The notes beneath the pieces were generated by a model, which was not told the DNA's origin, did not search any database, and worked only from the letters and a program-made list of their open reading frames with translations. From NCBI RefSeq assembly GCF_900090265.1, contig NZ_LT607752.1, forward strand, positions 6,144,001-6,208,000: DNA of 64,000 nucleotides, in the 5' to 3' direction. Made by a program: the position numbers and the translations under genes. This stretch comes from Micromonospora rifamycinica. GTDB taxonomy: Bacteria; Actinomycetota; Actinomycetes; Mycobacteriales; Micromonosporaceae. Positions 33,128 through 40,529 of this stretch are shown piece by piece; position 1 is the first letter of the stretch, and each line of letters starts with the position of its first letter.

Positions 33128-34120
33128 TCAGCCGACGGTGACCGAGGCGTCCCGGCGGGCCGTCAGGGCCTGCTGGTAGAGCCGCCCCGCGCGGTACGAC
33201 GAACGCACCAGCGGCCCGCTCATCACCCCGGCGAAGCCGATCTCCTCGGCCTCCTCGCGCAGCTCCACGAACTCCTCCGGCTTGACCCAGCGGGTCACCG
33301 GGTGGTGCCGGGGGGTGGGCCGCAGGTACTGGGTGATGGTGATCAGCTCGCAGCCGGCCTCATGCAGGTCACGCAGCGCCTGGGAGACCTCGGCCCGCTC
33401 CTCGCCCATGCCCAGGATCAGGTTGCTCTTGGTGACCAGGCCGTCGGCGCGGGCCTGCCGGATCACGTCGAGCGAGCGCTCGTAGCGGAACGCCGGACGG
33501 ATCCGCTTGAAGATCCGGGGCACCGTCTCGACGTTGTGCGCCAGCACCTCCGGCCGGGCGCCGAACACCTCGGCGAGCTGCTCGGGGACCGCGTTGAAGT
33601 CGGGGATCAGCAGCTCGACGCCGCAGCCGGAGCGCAGCGCGTGGATCTGCCGGACGGTCTCGGCGTACAACCACGCGCCGCCGTCGGGCAGGTCGTCACG
33701 GGCCACGCCGGTGATGGTGGCGTACCGCAGGCCCATGGTGGCGACCGACTCGGCGACCCGGCGGGGCTCGTCGGCGTCGAACTCGGCCGGCTTGCCGGTG
33801 TCGATCTGGCAGAAGTCGCAGCGCCGGGTGCACTGGTCGCCGCCGATGAGGAAGGTGGCCTCCCGGTCCTCCCAGCACTCGTAGATGTTGGGGCAGCCGG
33901 CCTCCTGGCAGACGGTGTGCAACCCCTCGCGCGAGACCAGCCCGCGCAGCTCGGTGTACTCCGGCCCCATCTTGGCCTTGACCTTGATCCACGGCGGTTT
34001 GCGCTCGATCGGCGTCTCGGCGTTGCGCGCCTCGATCCGCAGCATCCGTCGCCCCTCGGGGGCGACCGTCGCGGAGCGTGCTGCCTGCTGGGTCGTCGGC
34101 GCGGAGTGCTCGATCGTCAC
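33128..34120 (-). CDS. lipA: Lipoyl synthase
   Basis: A 330-residue radical-SAM enzyme that inserts two sulfurs into octanoyl groups on lipoyl domains. All family marks are present: auxiliary-cluster Cys in CQEAGCPNIYEC, radical-SAM CTRRCDFC, and the C-terminal RSSYRAG serine ligand of the auxiliary cluster. Substrates in this window are the lipoyl domains of the E2 protein. The GTG start at 34120 is leaderless, with TAGGCT 7 bases upstream. In mycobacteria lipA and lipB are adjacent; here an AspRS gene, its T-box and a VOC remnant separate them, and lipA and lipB are both leftward. The last codons include a sequence duplicated just downstream. Confidence 0.96.
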   Translation of the reverse strand: MTIEHSAPTTQQAARSATVAPEGRRMLRIEARNAETPIERKPPWIKVKAKMGPEYTELRGLVSREGLHTVCQEAGCPNIYECWEDREATFLIGGDQCTRRCDFCQIDTGKPAEFDADEPRRVAESVATMGLRYATITGVARDDLPDGGAWLYAETVRQIHALRSGCGVELLIPDFNAVPEQLAEVFGARPEVLAHNVETVPRIFKRIRPAFRYERSLDVIRQARADGLVTKSNLILGMGEERAEVSQALRDLHEAGCELITITQYLRPTPRHHPVTRWVKPEEFVELREEAEEIGFAGVMSGPLVRSSYRAGRLYQQALTARRDASVTVG

Positions 34121-34127
34121 GAAAACG

Positions 34128-34133
34128 AGCCTA
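34128..34133 (-). promoter_or_regulatory. Leaderless -10 (TAGGCT) of lipA
   Basis: TAGGCT on the reverse strand, 7 bases before the GTG at 34120. Confidence 0.55.
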
Positions 34134-34223
34134 CGCCCGACGGCGGCGATCGATACACGTCGGGCGACCGGCGTCACGTCCCGGGCCTTGTGACACCGGA
34201 CACCGGCCGGCCGAAAAAGCCCG

Positions 34224-34252
34224 TTACAGGCCGCCCGGTCGGGTGCTAGCGT
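34224..34252 (+). promoter_or_regulatory. Promoter of the T-box/AspRS transcript
   Basis: TTACAG (34224-34229), a 17-base spacer and TAGCGT (34247-34252) place transcription start near 34259, about six bases before the first T-box elements. Divergent from the lipA promoter 100 bases away. Confidence 0.55.
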
Positions 34253-34258
34253 GCCGGC

Positions 34259-34536
34259 AGAGCTGTGACGGAGCCGAGTACCGCCCCGATCCGCCAGTGC
34301 AGAGAGCCGCCGGTTGCTGGAAGGCGGTCTGACGCCGGGGCGCGAAGACCCTCCCGAGCCGCGGGAAGAACGGCGCGTCCGCACGCCCAGTAGAGCCCGC
34401 CCGGCTGGCCCCGGTGAAAAGGCGACGAATGAGGCCCCCGCCACGGTGGGGGCGAAGGTGTGGTGGCACCGCGAGGTTCCCGCTCGCCCACACCTCCCGG
34501 GGATCGCGTTGCGATTCGATCGAGGAGGAAACCGCC
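34259..34536 (+). ncRNA. T-box riboswitch, translational type, in front of an aspartyl-tRNA synthetase gene
   Basis: A leader of about 278 bases with the ordered parts of a T-box. Stem I starts GTGACGGAGCCGAGTACC; a distal AGAGAGCCGCC pairs with GGCGG at 34323-34327. A candidate specifier GAC (Asp) is at 34347-34349 in GAAGACCCTCCCGAG. Stem III is the hairpin 34434-34439/34448-34453. The T-box proper GTGGCACCGCG has bulge UGGC at 34464-34467, matching a tRNA whose discriminator base is G, as in tRNA-Asp and tRNA-Asn. Helix A1 pairs 34456-34463 with 34488-34495, and GCGAG pairs with CTCGC inside it. A competing sequestrator pairs CCTCC (34493-34497) with the Shine-Dalgarno GGAGG (34524-34528) and GATCG with CGATC. 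Uncharged tRNA should therefore open the ribosome site. AAC at 34369-34371 is an alternative specifier. Confidence 0.82.
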
Positions 34537-35823
34537 GTGCAACGCATCCTGTCCTCCCACCTGTCCACCCGTGTCGGCGCGACCGTGCGGGTCGCCGGCT
34601 GGGTGCACCGCCGCCGACTGCTCAGGTCGGTGGCCTTCCTGATCGTCCGGGACGCCGCCGGCCTGACCCAGGTGGTGGTCACCGACCCGGCCGTCCGGGC
34701 CGCCGTGACGGCGCTGCCCGAGGAGACCGTGGTCGAGGTGGTCGGCACGGTCACCGCGAACGGCACCGCGCCCGCCGGGGTCGAGCTGACCGGCCCGGCG
34801 GTACGACCGCTCGGCCCACCCGCCGTGCCGCCCCCGTTCGACCTGTACCGGCCGGCGCTCACCGCGACCCTGCCCACCCAGCTCGACCACGCCCCGGTGG
34901 CGCTGCGGCACCCGAGCCGCGCGGCGGCCCTGCGGATCGCGGCGGCGGCGGTGGCCGGCTTCCGGGCCACCCTGGACGCCCGCGACTTCGTGGAGGTGCA
35001 CACCCCGAAGGTGGTGGCCACGTCCACCGAGAGCGGGGCGGACGTCTTCGCCCTCGACTGGTTCGGCCGGCCCGCCTACCTGGCCCAGTCGCCGCAGTTC
35101 TACAAGCAGCTCATGGTGGGGGTCTTCGAGCGGGTCTACGAGGTGGGGCCGGTGTTCCGGGCCGAACCGCACGACACCGTCCGGCACCTGGCCCAGTACA
35201 CCTCGCTCGACGTCGAGTTGGGCTTCGTCGACGACCACCGGGACGTGATGGCGGTGCTGCGGGACACCCTCGCCGGGATGCTCGCCGAGGTGGCGCGGCG
35301 GGCTGACGGCGCGGTGGCGACCCTGGGCCTGACCCTGCCCGGGATGCCGGTCGAGATCCCGGCCGTGCACTTCACCGAGGCGCTGCGGATCGCCGGCGCA
35401 CCCCCCGACGAGCCGGACCTGGCCCCCGCCCACGAGCGGACGCTGGGGGAGTGGGCCCGGACCACCCACGGCTCGGACTTCCTCTTCGTCACCGGGTACC
35501 CGATGGCGAAGCGGCCCTTCTACACCCATCCCGACCCGGCCCGGCCGGCGTACTCGAACGGTTTCGACCTGCTCTTCCGGGGGCTCGAGCTGGTCACCGG
35601 CGGGCAGCGGCTGCACCGCCACCCGGACTACCTGGCAGCGCTCGCGGCGCGCGGCGAGCCGGTCGAGCCGTACGCCGGGTACCTGGACGCGTTCCGGCAC
35701 GGGATGCCGCCGCACGGCGGCTTCGCGGTCGGCCTGGAGCGCTTCGTGGCCCGGCTGGTCGGCGCGGCCAACGTCCGGGAGGTGACCGCCTTCCCGCGCG
35801 ACCTGCACCGGCTGACCCCCTGA
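34537..35823 (+). CDS. Aspartate-tRNA ligase, short archaeal-type
   Basis: A 428-residue class II synthetase. Residues about 15-95 are the OB-fold anticodon domain (VRVAGWVHRRRLLRSVAFLI) and 125-428 the catalytic core. Core motifs are VEVHTPKVVATSTESGADVF, the Asp pocket YLAQSPQFYKQ, motif 2 GPVFRAEPHDTVRHLAQYTS and motif 3 GGFAVGLERFVARL. It lacks the roughly 150-residue GAD insert of bacterial AspRS, so it belongs to the archaeal/eukaryotic or non-discriminating type; genomes like this normally carry a long AspS as well. In motif 2 the usual RHLNE is RHLAQ, an unusual change close to the active site. The GTG at 34537 has GAGGAGG 8 bases upstream, inside the T-box sequestrator. Whether it charges tRNA-Asp, tRNA-Asn or a non-tRNA acceptor is open. 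Confidence 0.88.
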   Translation: MQRILSSHLSTRVGATVRVAGWVHRRRLLRSVAFLIVRDAAGLTQVVVTDPAVRAAVTALPEETVVEVVGTVTANGTAPAGVELTGPAVRPLGPPAVPPPFDLYRPALTATLPTQLDHAPVALRHPSRAAALRIAAAAVAGFRATLDARDFVEVHTPKVVATSTESGADVFALDWFGRPAYLAQSPQFYKQLMVGVFERVYEVGPVFRAEPHDTVRHLAQYTSLDVELGFVDDHRDVMAVLRDTLAGMLAEVARRADGAVATLGLTLPGMPVEIPAVHFTEALRIAGAPPDEPDLAPAHERTLGEWARTTHGSDFLFVTGYPMAKRPFYTHPDPARPAYSNGFDLLFRGLELVTGGQRLHRHPDYLAALAARGEPVEPYAGYLDAFRHGMPPHGGFAVGLERFVARLVGAANVREVTAFPRDLHRLTP

Positions 35824-36025
35824 GCCGCCGAGGGTCTGCCCGGCCGGCTGCGGTCGCCCGCCGGACGTGCACTCTGGGTAGTGGCCACACCGGTGTCACC
35901 TTTGGTTGCTCTCCGTGATCGGTGCGGCGTGTGAGTGAAGCCCATTTTGATCATGTCTCAGCCCGCACCCCGCTGAACAGGGGTTTCGTTGCTACCTCTC
36001 CCTGGCCCACCCACCTGCCCCTCCG

Positions 36026-36098
36026 CACTTTGCTCTGCTGCCATCGACGCGACGGTCACTTTCCGCATGCGGTGCCTCTAGGGCAGCAGAGCAAAGTG
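36026..36098. repeat. Palindromic element, family C
   Basis: Seventeen-bp perfect arms (CACTTTGCTCTGCTGCC at 36026-36042 with its complement at 36082-36098) and a 39-base centre. Outside it, CTACCTCTCCC (35992-36002) can pair imperfectly with GGGGGAGAGAGGTAG (36099-36113), extending the fold to more than 120 bases. It lies between the AspRS and the leftward VOC remnant. The rest of the 430-base gap shows no gene; an A+T-richer patch at 35930-35960 reads CCCATTTTGATCATG. Confidence 0.7.
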
Positions 36099-36254
36099 GG
36101 GGAGAGAGGTAGGTGCTACCCGTAGCTCTTCTTACGCTGCGTAGCGGATTGGGAGGTGCTGCGGCCGACGGCGCTGGGCGGCAGCGTGGCGGATACGGTG
36201 CCGGTGGATCGGCGGCGGCCCGACGGCGCAACGGGAGCGGCGGGGATTGCGGGG

Positions 36255-36520
36255 TCAGGCCGGTCCGAGCAGGTCCCAGCGGTTGCCGGCGATGTCCCGG
36301 AACACGGCCACCCGACCGTACGGTTCGGTGCGCGGAGGCGTCACGCCAGCAGGATGCCGGTCTGCGCGCCGGGCGGACGGACCACCACCCACCGCTTCGG
36401 GCGGCCGCCGTTGGTCAGCGAGGGCGCGTCCTCGACCAGCTCGAAGCCGAGAATCCCGGTGAAGAACGCGATGGCCGGGTCGTAGTCGGCGACGACGAGG
36501 GTGACGAGGTCGATCCGCAC
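36255..36520 (-). pseudogene. VOC-family gene remnant with internal deletion and frameshift
   Basis: From a GTG at 36520 the leftward frame reads MRIDLVTLVVADYDPAIAFF, then TGILGFELVED and PGAQTGILLA, ending at a TGA at 36341: the first half of a glyoxalase/VOC protein (59 codons). In another frame, 36255-36335 encodes YGRVAVFRDIAGNRWDLLGP and a stop, the typical C-terminal strand of the same fold. About 30 middle residues are missing. The start is only four bases after the lipB stop, so it was the last gene of a lipB transcript. An intact short product of 59 residues is possible but unlikely to function. Confidence 0.7.
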
Positions 36521-36524
36521 CGGC

Positions 36525-37163
36525 TCAGCCGAGCAGGGTGGGCAGGTGCCGCTCCACCACGGGCAGGACCTCGGCCACCGTCACGGGGCGGCCCAGTTCG
36601 GCGGTGAGCGAGGTGGTGCCGGCGTCGGCGATGCCGCAGGGCACGATCCGGTCGTAGTACGACAGGTCGCAGTCGCAGTTGATCGCGAAGCCGTGTTGGG
36701 TGACGCCCCGGGCGACCCGGATGCCGATGGCGGCCACCTTGCGGGCCGGCCCCCGGTCGTCGTCGGGCACCCATACGCCGCTACGCCCCTCGACCCGGCC
36801 GGCGGTCAGCCCGAACTCGGCGCAGACGTCGATCAGCAACTGCTCGGTGCGGCGGACGTAGGCGACCACGTCGACCGGGTCGGGCAGCCGGACGATGGGG
36901 TAGCCGACGAGCTGCCCCGGCCCGTGCCAGGTGATCTTGCCGCCCCGGTCGACGTCGACCACCGGGGTGCCGTCCATCGGCCGGTCCCAGGGCTCGGTGC
37001 GCTTGCCCGCGGTGTAGACGCTCGGGTGCTCCAACAGCAGCACCGTGTCGCCCCGCTCGCCGGCCACCACCTCCGCGTGCAGCCGTCGTTGCTCGTCCCA
37101 CGCGGTCGGGTAGTCGACCACCCCGGCCCGGACGGTGGTCACCCCGGAAGTCGTCACGCTCAC
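36525..37163 (-). CDS. lipB: Octanoyl-[acyl-carrier protein]:protein octanoyltransferase
   Basis: A 212-residue enzyme that moves octanoate from ACP to the lysine of lipoyl domains, preparing the substrate of LipA. Conserved parts are LEHPSVYTAGKRT, the GKITWHGPGQLVGYPIVRL strand, the catalytic Lys in RKVAAIGIRVARGVTQHGFAIN and the catalytic Cys in VPCGIADAGTTSL. Length is normal. The GTG at 37163 has TAGGCT 6 bases upstream (leaderless). It lies 4 bases before the VOC remnant and 2.4 kb from lipA; targets are the E2 protein and glycine-cleavage H protein. Confidence 0.95.
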   Translation of the reverse strand: MSVTTSGVTTVRAGVVDYPTAWDEQRRLHAEVVAGERGDTVLLLEHPSVYTAGKRTEPWDRPMDGTPVVDVDRGGKITWHGPGQLVGYPIVRLPDPVDVVAYVRRTEQLLIDVCAEFGLTAGRVEGRSGVWVPDDDRGPARKVAAIGIRVARGVTQHGFAINCDCDLSYYDRIVPCGIADAGTTSLTAELGRPVTVAEVLPVVERHLPTLLG

Positions 37164-37169
37164 CGTGCG

Positions 37170-37175
37170 AGCCTA
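37170..37175 (-). promoter_or_regulatory. Leaderless -10 (TAGGCT) of lipB
   Basis: TAGGCT on the reverse strand, 6 bases before the GTG at 37163. It is the same hexamer as for lipA. Confidence 0.55.
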
Positions 37176-37266
37176 GCGCCGCCCACCCGTGCCCCGCCCC
37201 GTGAGCCTCGTCGCGCCACCCTCGGTGACCCCGGCGACCCTCCCGGGGAGCGGGCCTGCGGGCTGG

Positions 37267-39090
37267 TCAGGAGGTGGGGACGGTCCAGAGCCAGACGTCG
37301 TCCACCCGGCGTGGCTCGCCGAGCAGCGCGGTGGCGGTACGACGCAGCGCGTCCTCGTCCAGGTCGTACTTGGCGCCGTGCACCTCGTCGGGGAGGACGA
37401 CCGCCTCGACCCCCCAGTACCGCAGGTCCTCCCGGGACAGCCGGATGCTGCCCTCGGTGACGATCGGCACCAGCCCGGTCCGGCCGGCCTGGTCCATCAG
37501 CGTGTCGAAGGTGCGCGGCGGAGGGCCGATCCGGCCCCGCCCGTCGGGGCCGCCGGGGCCGAGGAAGAAGCCGGCGGGCAGCCGGAACTCACCCTGCCGA
37601 TGGGCCAGGGCGTACGCCTGCCAGCGCTGGCCGTCGGGGGTGACGTCCAGGGTCAGCGGGATCGGGGTGAGCACCCCGCCCGGTGAGACGTACTGCCGCC
37701 AGGTGCCGGCGGTGACGAACTCCGGCACCGGCGGACGGACGCTGGTCAGCAGCGGGGTGGGCAGCAGCGGCAGCAACGCCGTCGCGAAGCCCGCCCCCCA
37801 CGCCCAGGCCGCCGCCCGGCCCGGTCGCGTCGTCCGCAGCCGGTCGATCGTGTACGCCAGCAGCACCCCGATCACCGGGGCGACCACCAGGGCCAGCCGG
37901 GACGGCAGGGCGGCATTGACCACCGGCAGGTCGTCCAGCACCCCGAAGGGCAGCAGTTGCCCGGTGCGCCGCCCGTTCCACTGCGCCACCGGCCCCCAGG
38001 AGAGCACCGCGAAGACCACGGCGGTCACCCCGAGCGCGGCCAGCGTGGCCCGCCGGCCGGGGCTGGCCCGCCGCCACAGCCACCCGAGACAGGCCACCGT
38101 GAGCAGCAGCAGCGGCAGCCCGAAGAAGCTGTTCTCCTCGGTCGGGTTGGGCGCCAGCGTGGTGTCCCAGCCCAGCGCGCCGGCCAGCGACCGGCTCGGG
38201 TACGCCCCGAACGCGGCGATGTCCTCGGAGTGGATGACCGGGTCGAAGCCGGTGCCGTGGAAGCGCTGCGGCCCGGCGAAGTGCAGCCACAGCGGGTACG
38301 CCAGCAGCACCCCGGCGACCAGCGCGGTCACCGCCAGCCCGCGCAGGAAGTCCGGCAGCGCGGCGCGGGCCTCGGCCCGCCGGGCCGGGTGCAGCGCCCA
38401 GACGGCGAGGAACACGGCGATCGCCAGGGCGGTGAAGAACAGCCCCTCGGCGGCGATCGAGAAGGCGACCGCCACCAGCAGGCCGAGCAGCAGGCCGCCC
38501 CGCCGCCAGTGCCCCGGTCGACCCAGCGCGAACACCGCCGCCACCAGCAGCGGCACCAGCCAGCCGGCGGTCCAGTTCAGGTGCGCGTTGGCGTGCGCGA
38601 CCATGCCGGGGGAGAAGGCGATGGACAGCGCCCCGACGCCCGCCGCGAGCCGGCTGGCGACGAGCCGCCGGGAGAGCAGCCAGTACCAGGCCAGCGCGGT
38701 GGCGGCCAGGTTGAGGGTGAGGATCACCAGGAACGTCGCCGGTGGCCCGACCAGGTACGTCAGCGGCGCGAAGACCACCGCGTACACGGTGATCGAGGTG
38801 TTGACGGCGAGGTTCACCCCGTCCGGCACGTTGAGCAGATGGGTGAAGAGCGGGTTCTCCCCGTGGGTGACCGCGTGTCCGCCGAAGGCGAGCAGCCACT
38901 CGAACAACGCCTGGTCGCTGGAGTTCACGGTGATCGCCCGCTGGTCCGGGTCGCGCCACAGTCCGCTGGTGACCCAGACCGCCAGCACCACCGCGACGAT
39001 CACCACGATCAGGTCGGCCCGTCGACCCCGACGGGCGTCCGGTGCGGCGGTGGGCGGCTGGTCGGCGGCCAGGGTCGGGGAGGTCGGCAC
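37267..39090 (-). CDS. Polytopic GT-C-like membrane protein, function unknown
   Basis: A 607-residue protein with about 11 transmembrane segments (residues 27-440) and a soluble C-terminal domain (about 450-607). The first external loop after helix 1 contains VNSSDQALFEWLLAFGGHAV, with an acidic residue in the position used by GT-C glycosyltransferases, and a later loop has IAFSPGMVAHANAHLNWTAG. Relatives are annotated as hypothetical or glycosyltransferases; the acceptor and donor are unknown. The GTG start is leaderless (TAACGT, 7 bases). It lies between lipB and the epimerase gene, all leftward, without overlap. Confidence 0.72.
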   Translation of the reverse strand: MPTSPTLAADQPPTAAPDARRGRRADLIVVIVAVVLAVWVTSGLWRDPDQRAITVNSSDQALFEWLLAFGGHAVTHGENPLFTHLLNVPDGVNLAVNTSITVYAVVFAPLTYLVGPPATFLVILTLNLAATALAWYWLLSRRLVASRLAAGVGALSIAFSPGMVAHANAHLNWTAGWLVPLLVAAVFALGRPGHWRRGGLLLGLLVAVAFSIAAEGLFFTALAIAVFLAVWALHPARRAEARAALPDFLRGLAVTALVAGVLLAYPLWLHFAGPQRFHGTGFDPVIHSEDIAAFGAYPSRSLAGALGWDTTLAPNPTEENSFFGLPLLLLTVACLGWLWRRASPGRRATLAALGVTAVVFAVLSWGPVAQWNGRRTGQLLPFGVLDDLPVVNAALPSRLALVVAPVIGVLLAYTIDRLRTTRPGRAAAWAWGAGFATALLPLLPTPLLTSVRPPVPEFVTAGTWRQYVSPGGVLTPIPLTLDVTPDGQRWQAYALAHRQGEFRLPAGFFLGPGGPDGRGRIGPPPRTFDTLMDQAGRTGLVPIVTEGSIRLSREDLRYWGVEAVVLPDEVHGAKYDLDEDALRRTATALLGEPRRVDDVWLWTVPTS

Positions 39091-39097
39091 GGAGCGG

Positions 39098-39103
39098 ACG
39101 TTA
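39098..39103 (-). promoter_or_regulatory. Leaderless -10 (TAACGT) of the GT-C-like gene
   Basis: TAACGT on the reverse strand, 7 bases before the GTG at 39090. Confidence 0.5.
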
Positions 39104-39247
39104 CCAACCGGAACCGGACCCGCCGGCCGGACCCGCGAGCCTGACGCCGGACAAGACCGGGCACGGTCGGCCGCCGCATCGCCGGCGGTGGATGCGTAAA
39201 CGGGCGGTCAGGTCGCCGCTGGTCGGCTGCCGACCCCGCTCACCGGC

Positions 39248-40147
39248 TCAGTCGGTCAGGGCGGCGTGCAGCGCGGCGGGCAGCTCGGGGTGGGTCCAGG
39301 CGAAGCCGGCCCTGGTGAGCACGGCGGGCAGGACCCGGGTGCTGGTCAGCGCCTCCTGGGCGAAGCCGCCCAGGGCGACCTTCAGGGCGACCGCCGGGAT
39401 CGGGACGATCGCCGGCCGGTGCAGCTGGCGGGCGAACTCCCGGGTGAACTCGGCGTTGGTGACCGGGTTCGGGCCGACCACGTTGACCGCGCCCGCGGTG
39501 TCCCCGGCGGCCAGCAGGAACACCACGGCGTCCAGCCAGTCCCGCAGCGAGATCCACGGCAGCCACTGCCGCCCGCTGCCCAGCCGGCCGGCGACGCCCA
39601 GCTTGAACGGCAGCATCTGCGGCTTGAGCAGCCCCCCGTCGCGGTGCAGCGGCAGACCGGTCCGCAGCCGCACCACCCGTACCCCGGCGTCCTCGGCGGG
39701 CCGGGTCGCGGCCTCCCAGACCCGGCACACGTCGGCGAGGAACCCCTCACCCGCCGGGGCGTCCTCCTCGACCACCCGGTCGCCGGTGTCGCCGTACCAG
39801 CCGACCGCGGAGGAGTTCAGCAGCACCCCGGGGCGGTCCGCCGCCGGCAGCCCGGCGATCGTGACGGCCAGCGTGGTGGTGCTGTCCACCCGGCTGGACC
39901 GGATCACCCTGCGGTAGTCGTCGGTCCACCGCTTGTCGCCGACCCCGGCCCCGGCCAGGTTGACCACCGCGTCGGCCCCGGCCACCACGGCCGGGTCGAG
40001 CTGCCCGGCCGCCGGATCCCACCGCCGTTCGTCCGGGGTACGCGGCGACCGCCGGACCAGCCGGGTGACCTGGTGCCCCTCGCCGGTGAGACGATCCACC
40101 AACCGGGTGCCGAGAAAACCGGACGCGCCGCCCATCAGGATCCGCAT
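39248..40147 (-). CDS. TIGR01777 family NAD-dependent epimerase/dehydratase (YfcH-like)
   Basis: A 299-residue extended-SDR protein. The Rossmann motif is MGGASGFLGTRLVDRLTGEG. Family marks are VVNLAGAGVGDKRW, LLNSSAVGWYGDTGDRVVEE with the Tyr of the SDR site, LRTGLPL, and the C-terminal GFAWTHPELPAALHAAL. YfcH-like proteins have no settled function. The same gene lies in the lip-dlaT neighbourhood of mycobacteria (Rv2216 position). The ATG has only a GGGGGT stretch before it. Upstream is a 43-base C-rich tract and a family A repeat. Confidence 0.88.
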   Translation of the reverse strand: MRILMGGASGFLGTRLVDRLTGEGHQVTRLVRRSPRTPDERRWDPAAGQLDPAVVAGADAVVNLAGAGVGDKRWTDDYRRVIRSSRVDSTTTLAVTIAGLPAADRPGVLLNSSAVGWYGDTGDRVVEEDAPAGEGFLADVCRVWEAATRPAEDAGVRVVRLRTGLPLHRDGGLLKPQMLPFKLGVAGRLGSGRQWLPWISLRDWLDAVVFLLAAGDTAGAVNVVGPNPVTNAEFTREFARQLHRPAIVPIPAVALKVALGGFAQEALTSTRVLPAVLTRAGFAWTHPELPAALHAALTD

Positions 40148-40189
40148 ACCCCCATCTTCGGCTACGCACCCCCCATCGGATGCGCCGAC

Positions 40190-40248
40190 CACCCACCCCC
40201 ACCCCACCCCCACCCCCCACCCACACCCACACCCCCACACCCCCCCCA
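40190..40248. repeat. C-rich tract with G-quadruplex potential upstream of the epimerase gene
   Basis: ACCC and ACCCC units in an almost unbroken run; the reverse strand carries at least eight runs of three or more G with short T-containing loops. It is 43 bases upstream of the epimerase start on its coding strand, so a G-quadruplex could form in the promoter or leader. Confidence 0.6.
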
Positions 40249-40277
40249 GATGGCCCGCCAGCCGGCGTGGCCATCGG

Positions 40278-40360
40278 TGATCAAGAGGTTTGCGTCAGTG
40301 TTGATCTCTGGCTTGCCCTGAACCTCTTGATCAACTGACCTAAACCTCTTGATCACCGGG
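40278..40360. repeat. Palindromic repeat family A, third locus
   Basis: Left arm TGATCAAGAGGTT (40278-40290) pairs with AACCTCTTGATCA (40321-40333); a second right-arm copy with TAAACC...GATCACCGGG is at 40341-40360. The centre shares TTTGCGTC and CCTGAACCTC with the second locus. It lies between the 3' end of the aldo-keto reductase gene and the epimerase. Bases 40361-40529 are G-rich (GGAGGAGTCGGGGCGGG-like) and hold no gene. Confidence 0.75.
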
Positions 40361-40529
40361 ACGAGCTGACGGCCAACCGGGGCCGGGGTGGAGAAGGTCG
40401 GGGTGGGGTGGAGGAGTCGAGCCGGGGTGGAGGAGCCGGGCCGGCGCGTGGAGGAGTCGGGGCGGGTGGGCTGGTGGAGGCACCCGGGGAGGGGGAGGGG
40501 GAGGGTCGGGGGCTGGTGGCGGCGGGGGC

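Noticed and set aside
34259..34536. Alternative reading of the AspRS leader as coding sequence (in-frame ATG at 34414)
   Set aside because: The upstream extension is basic noise, whereas the T-box elements and the GAGGAGG site support the GTG at 34537.
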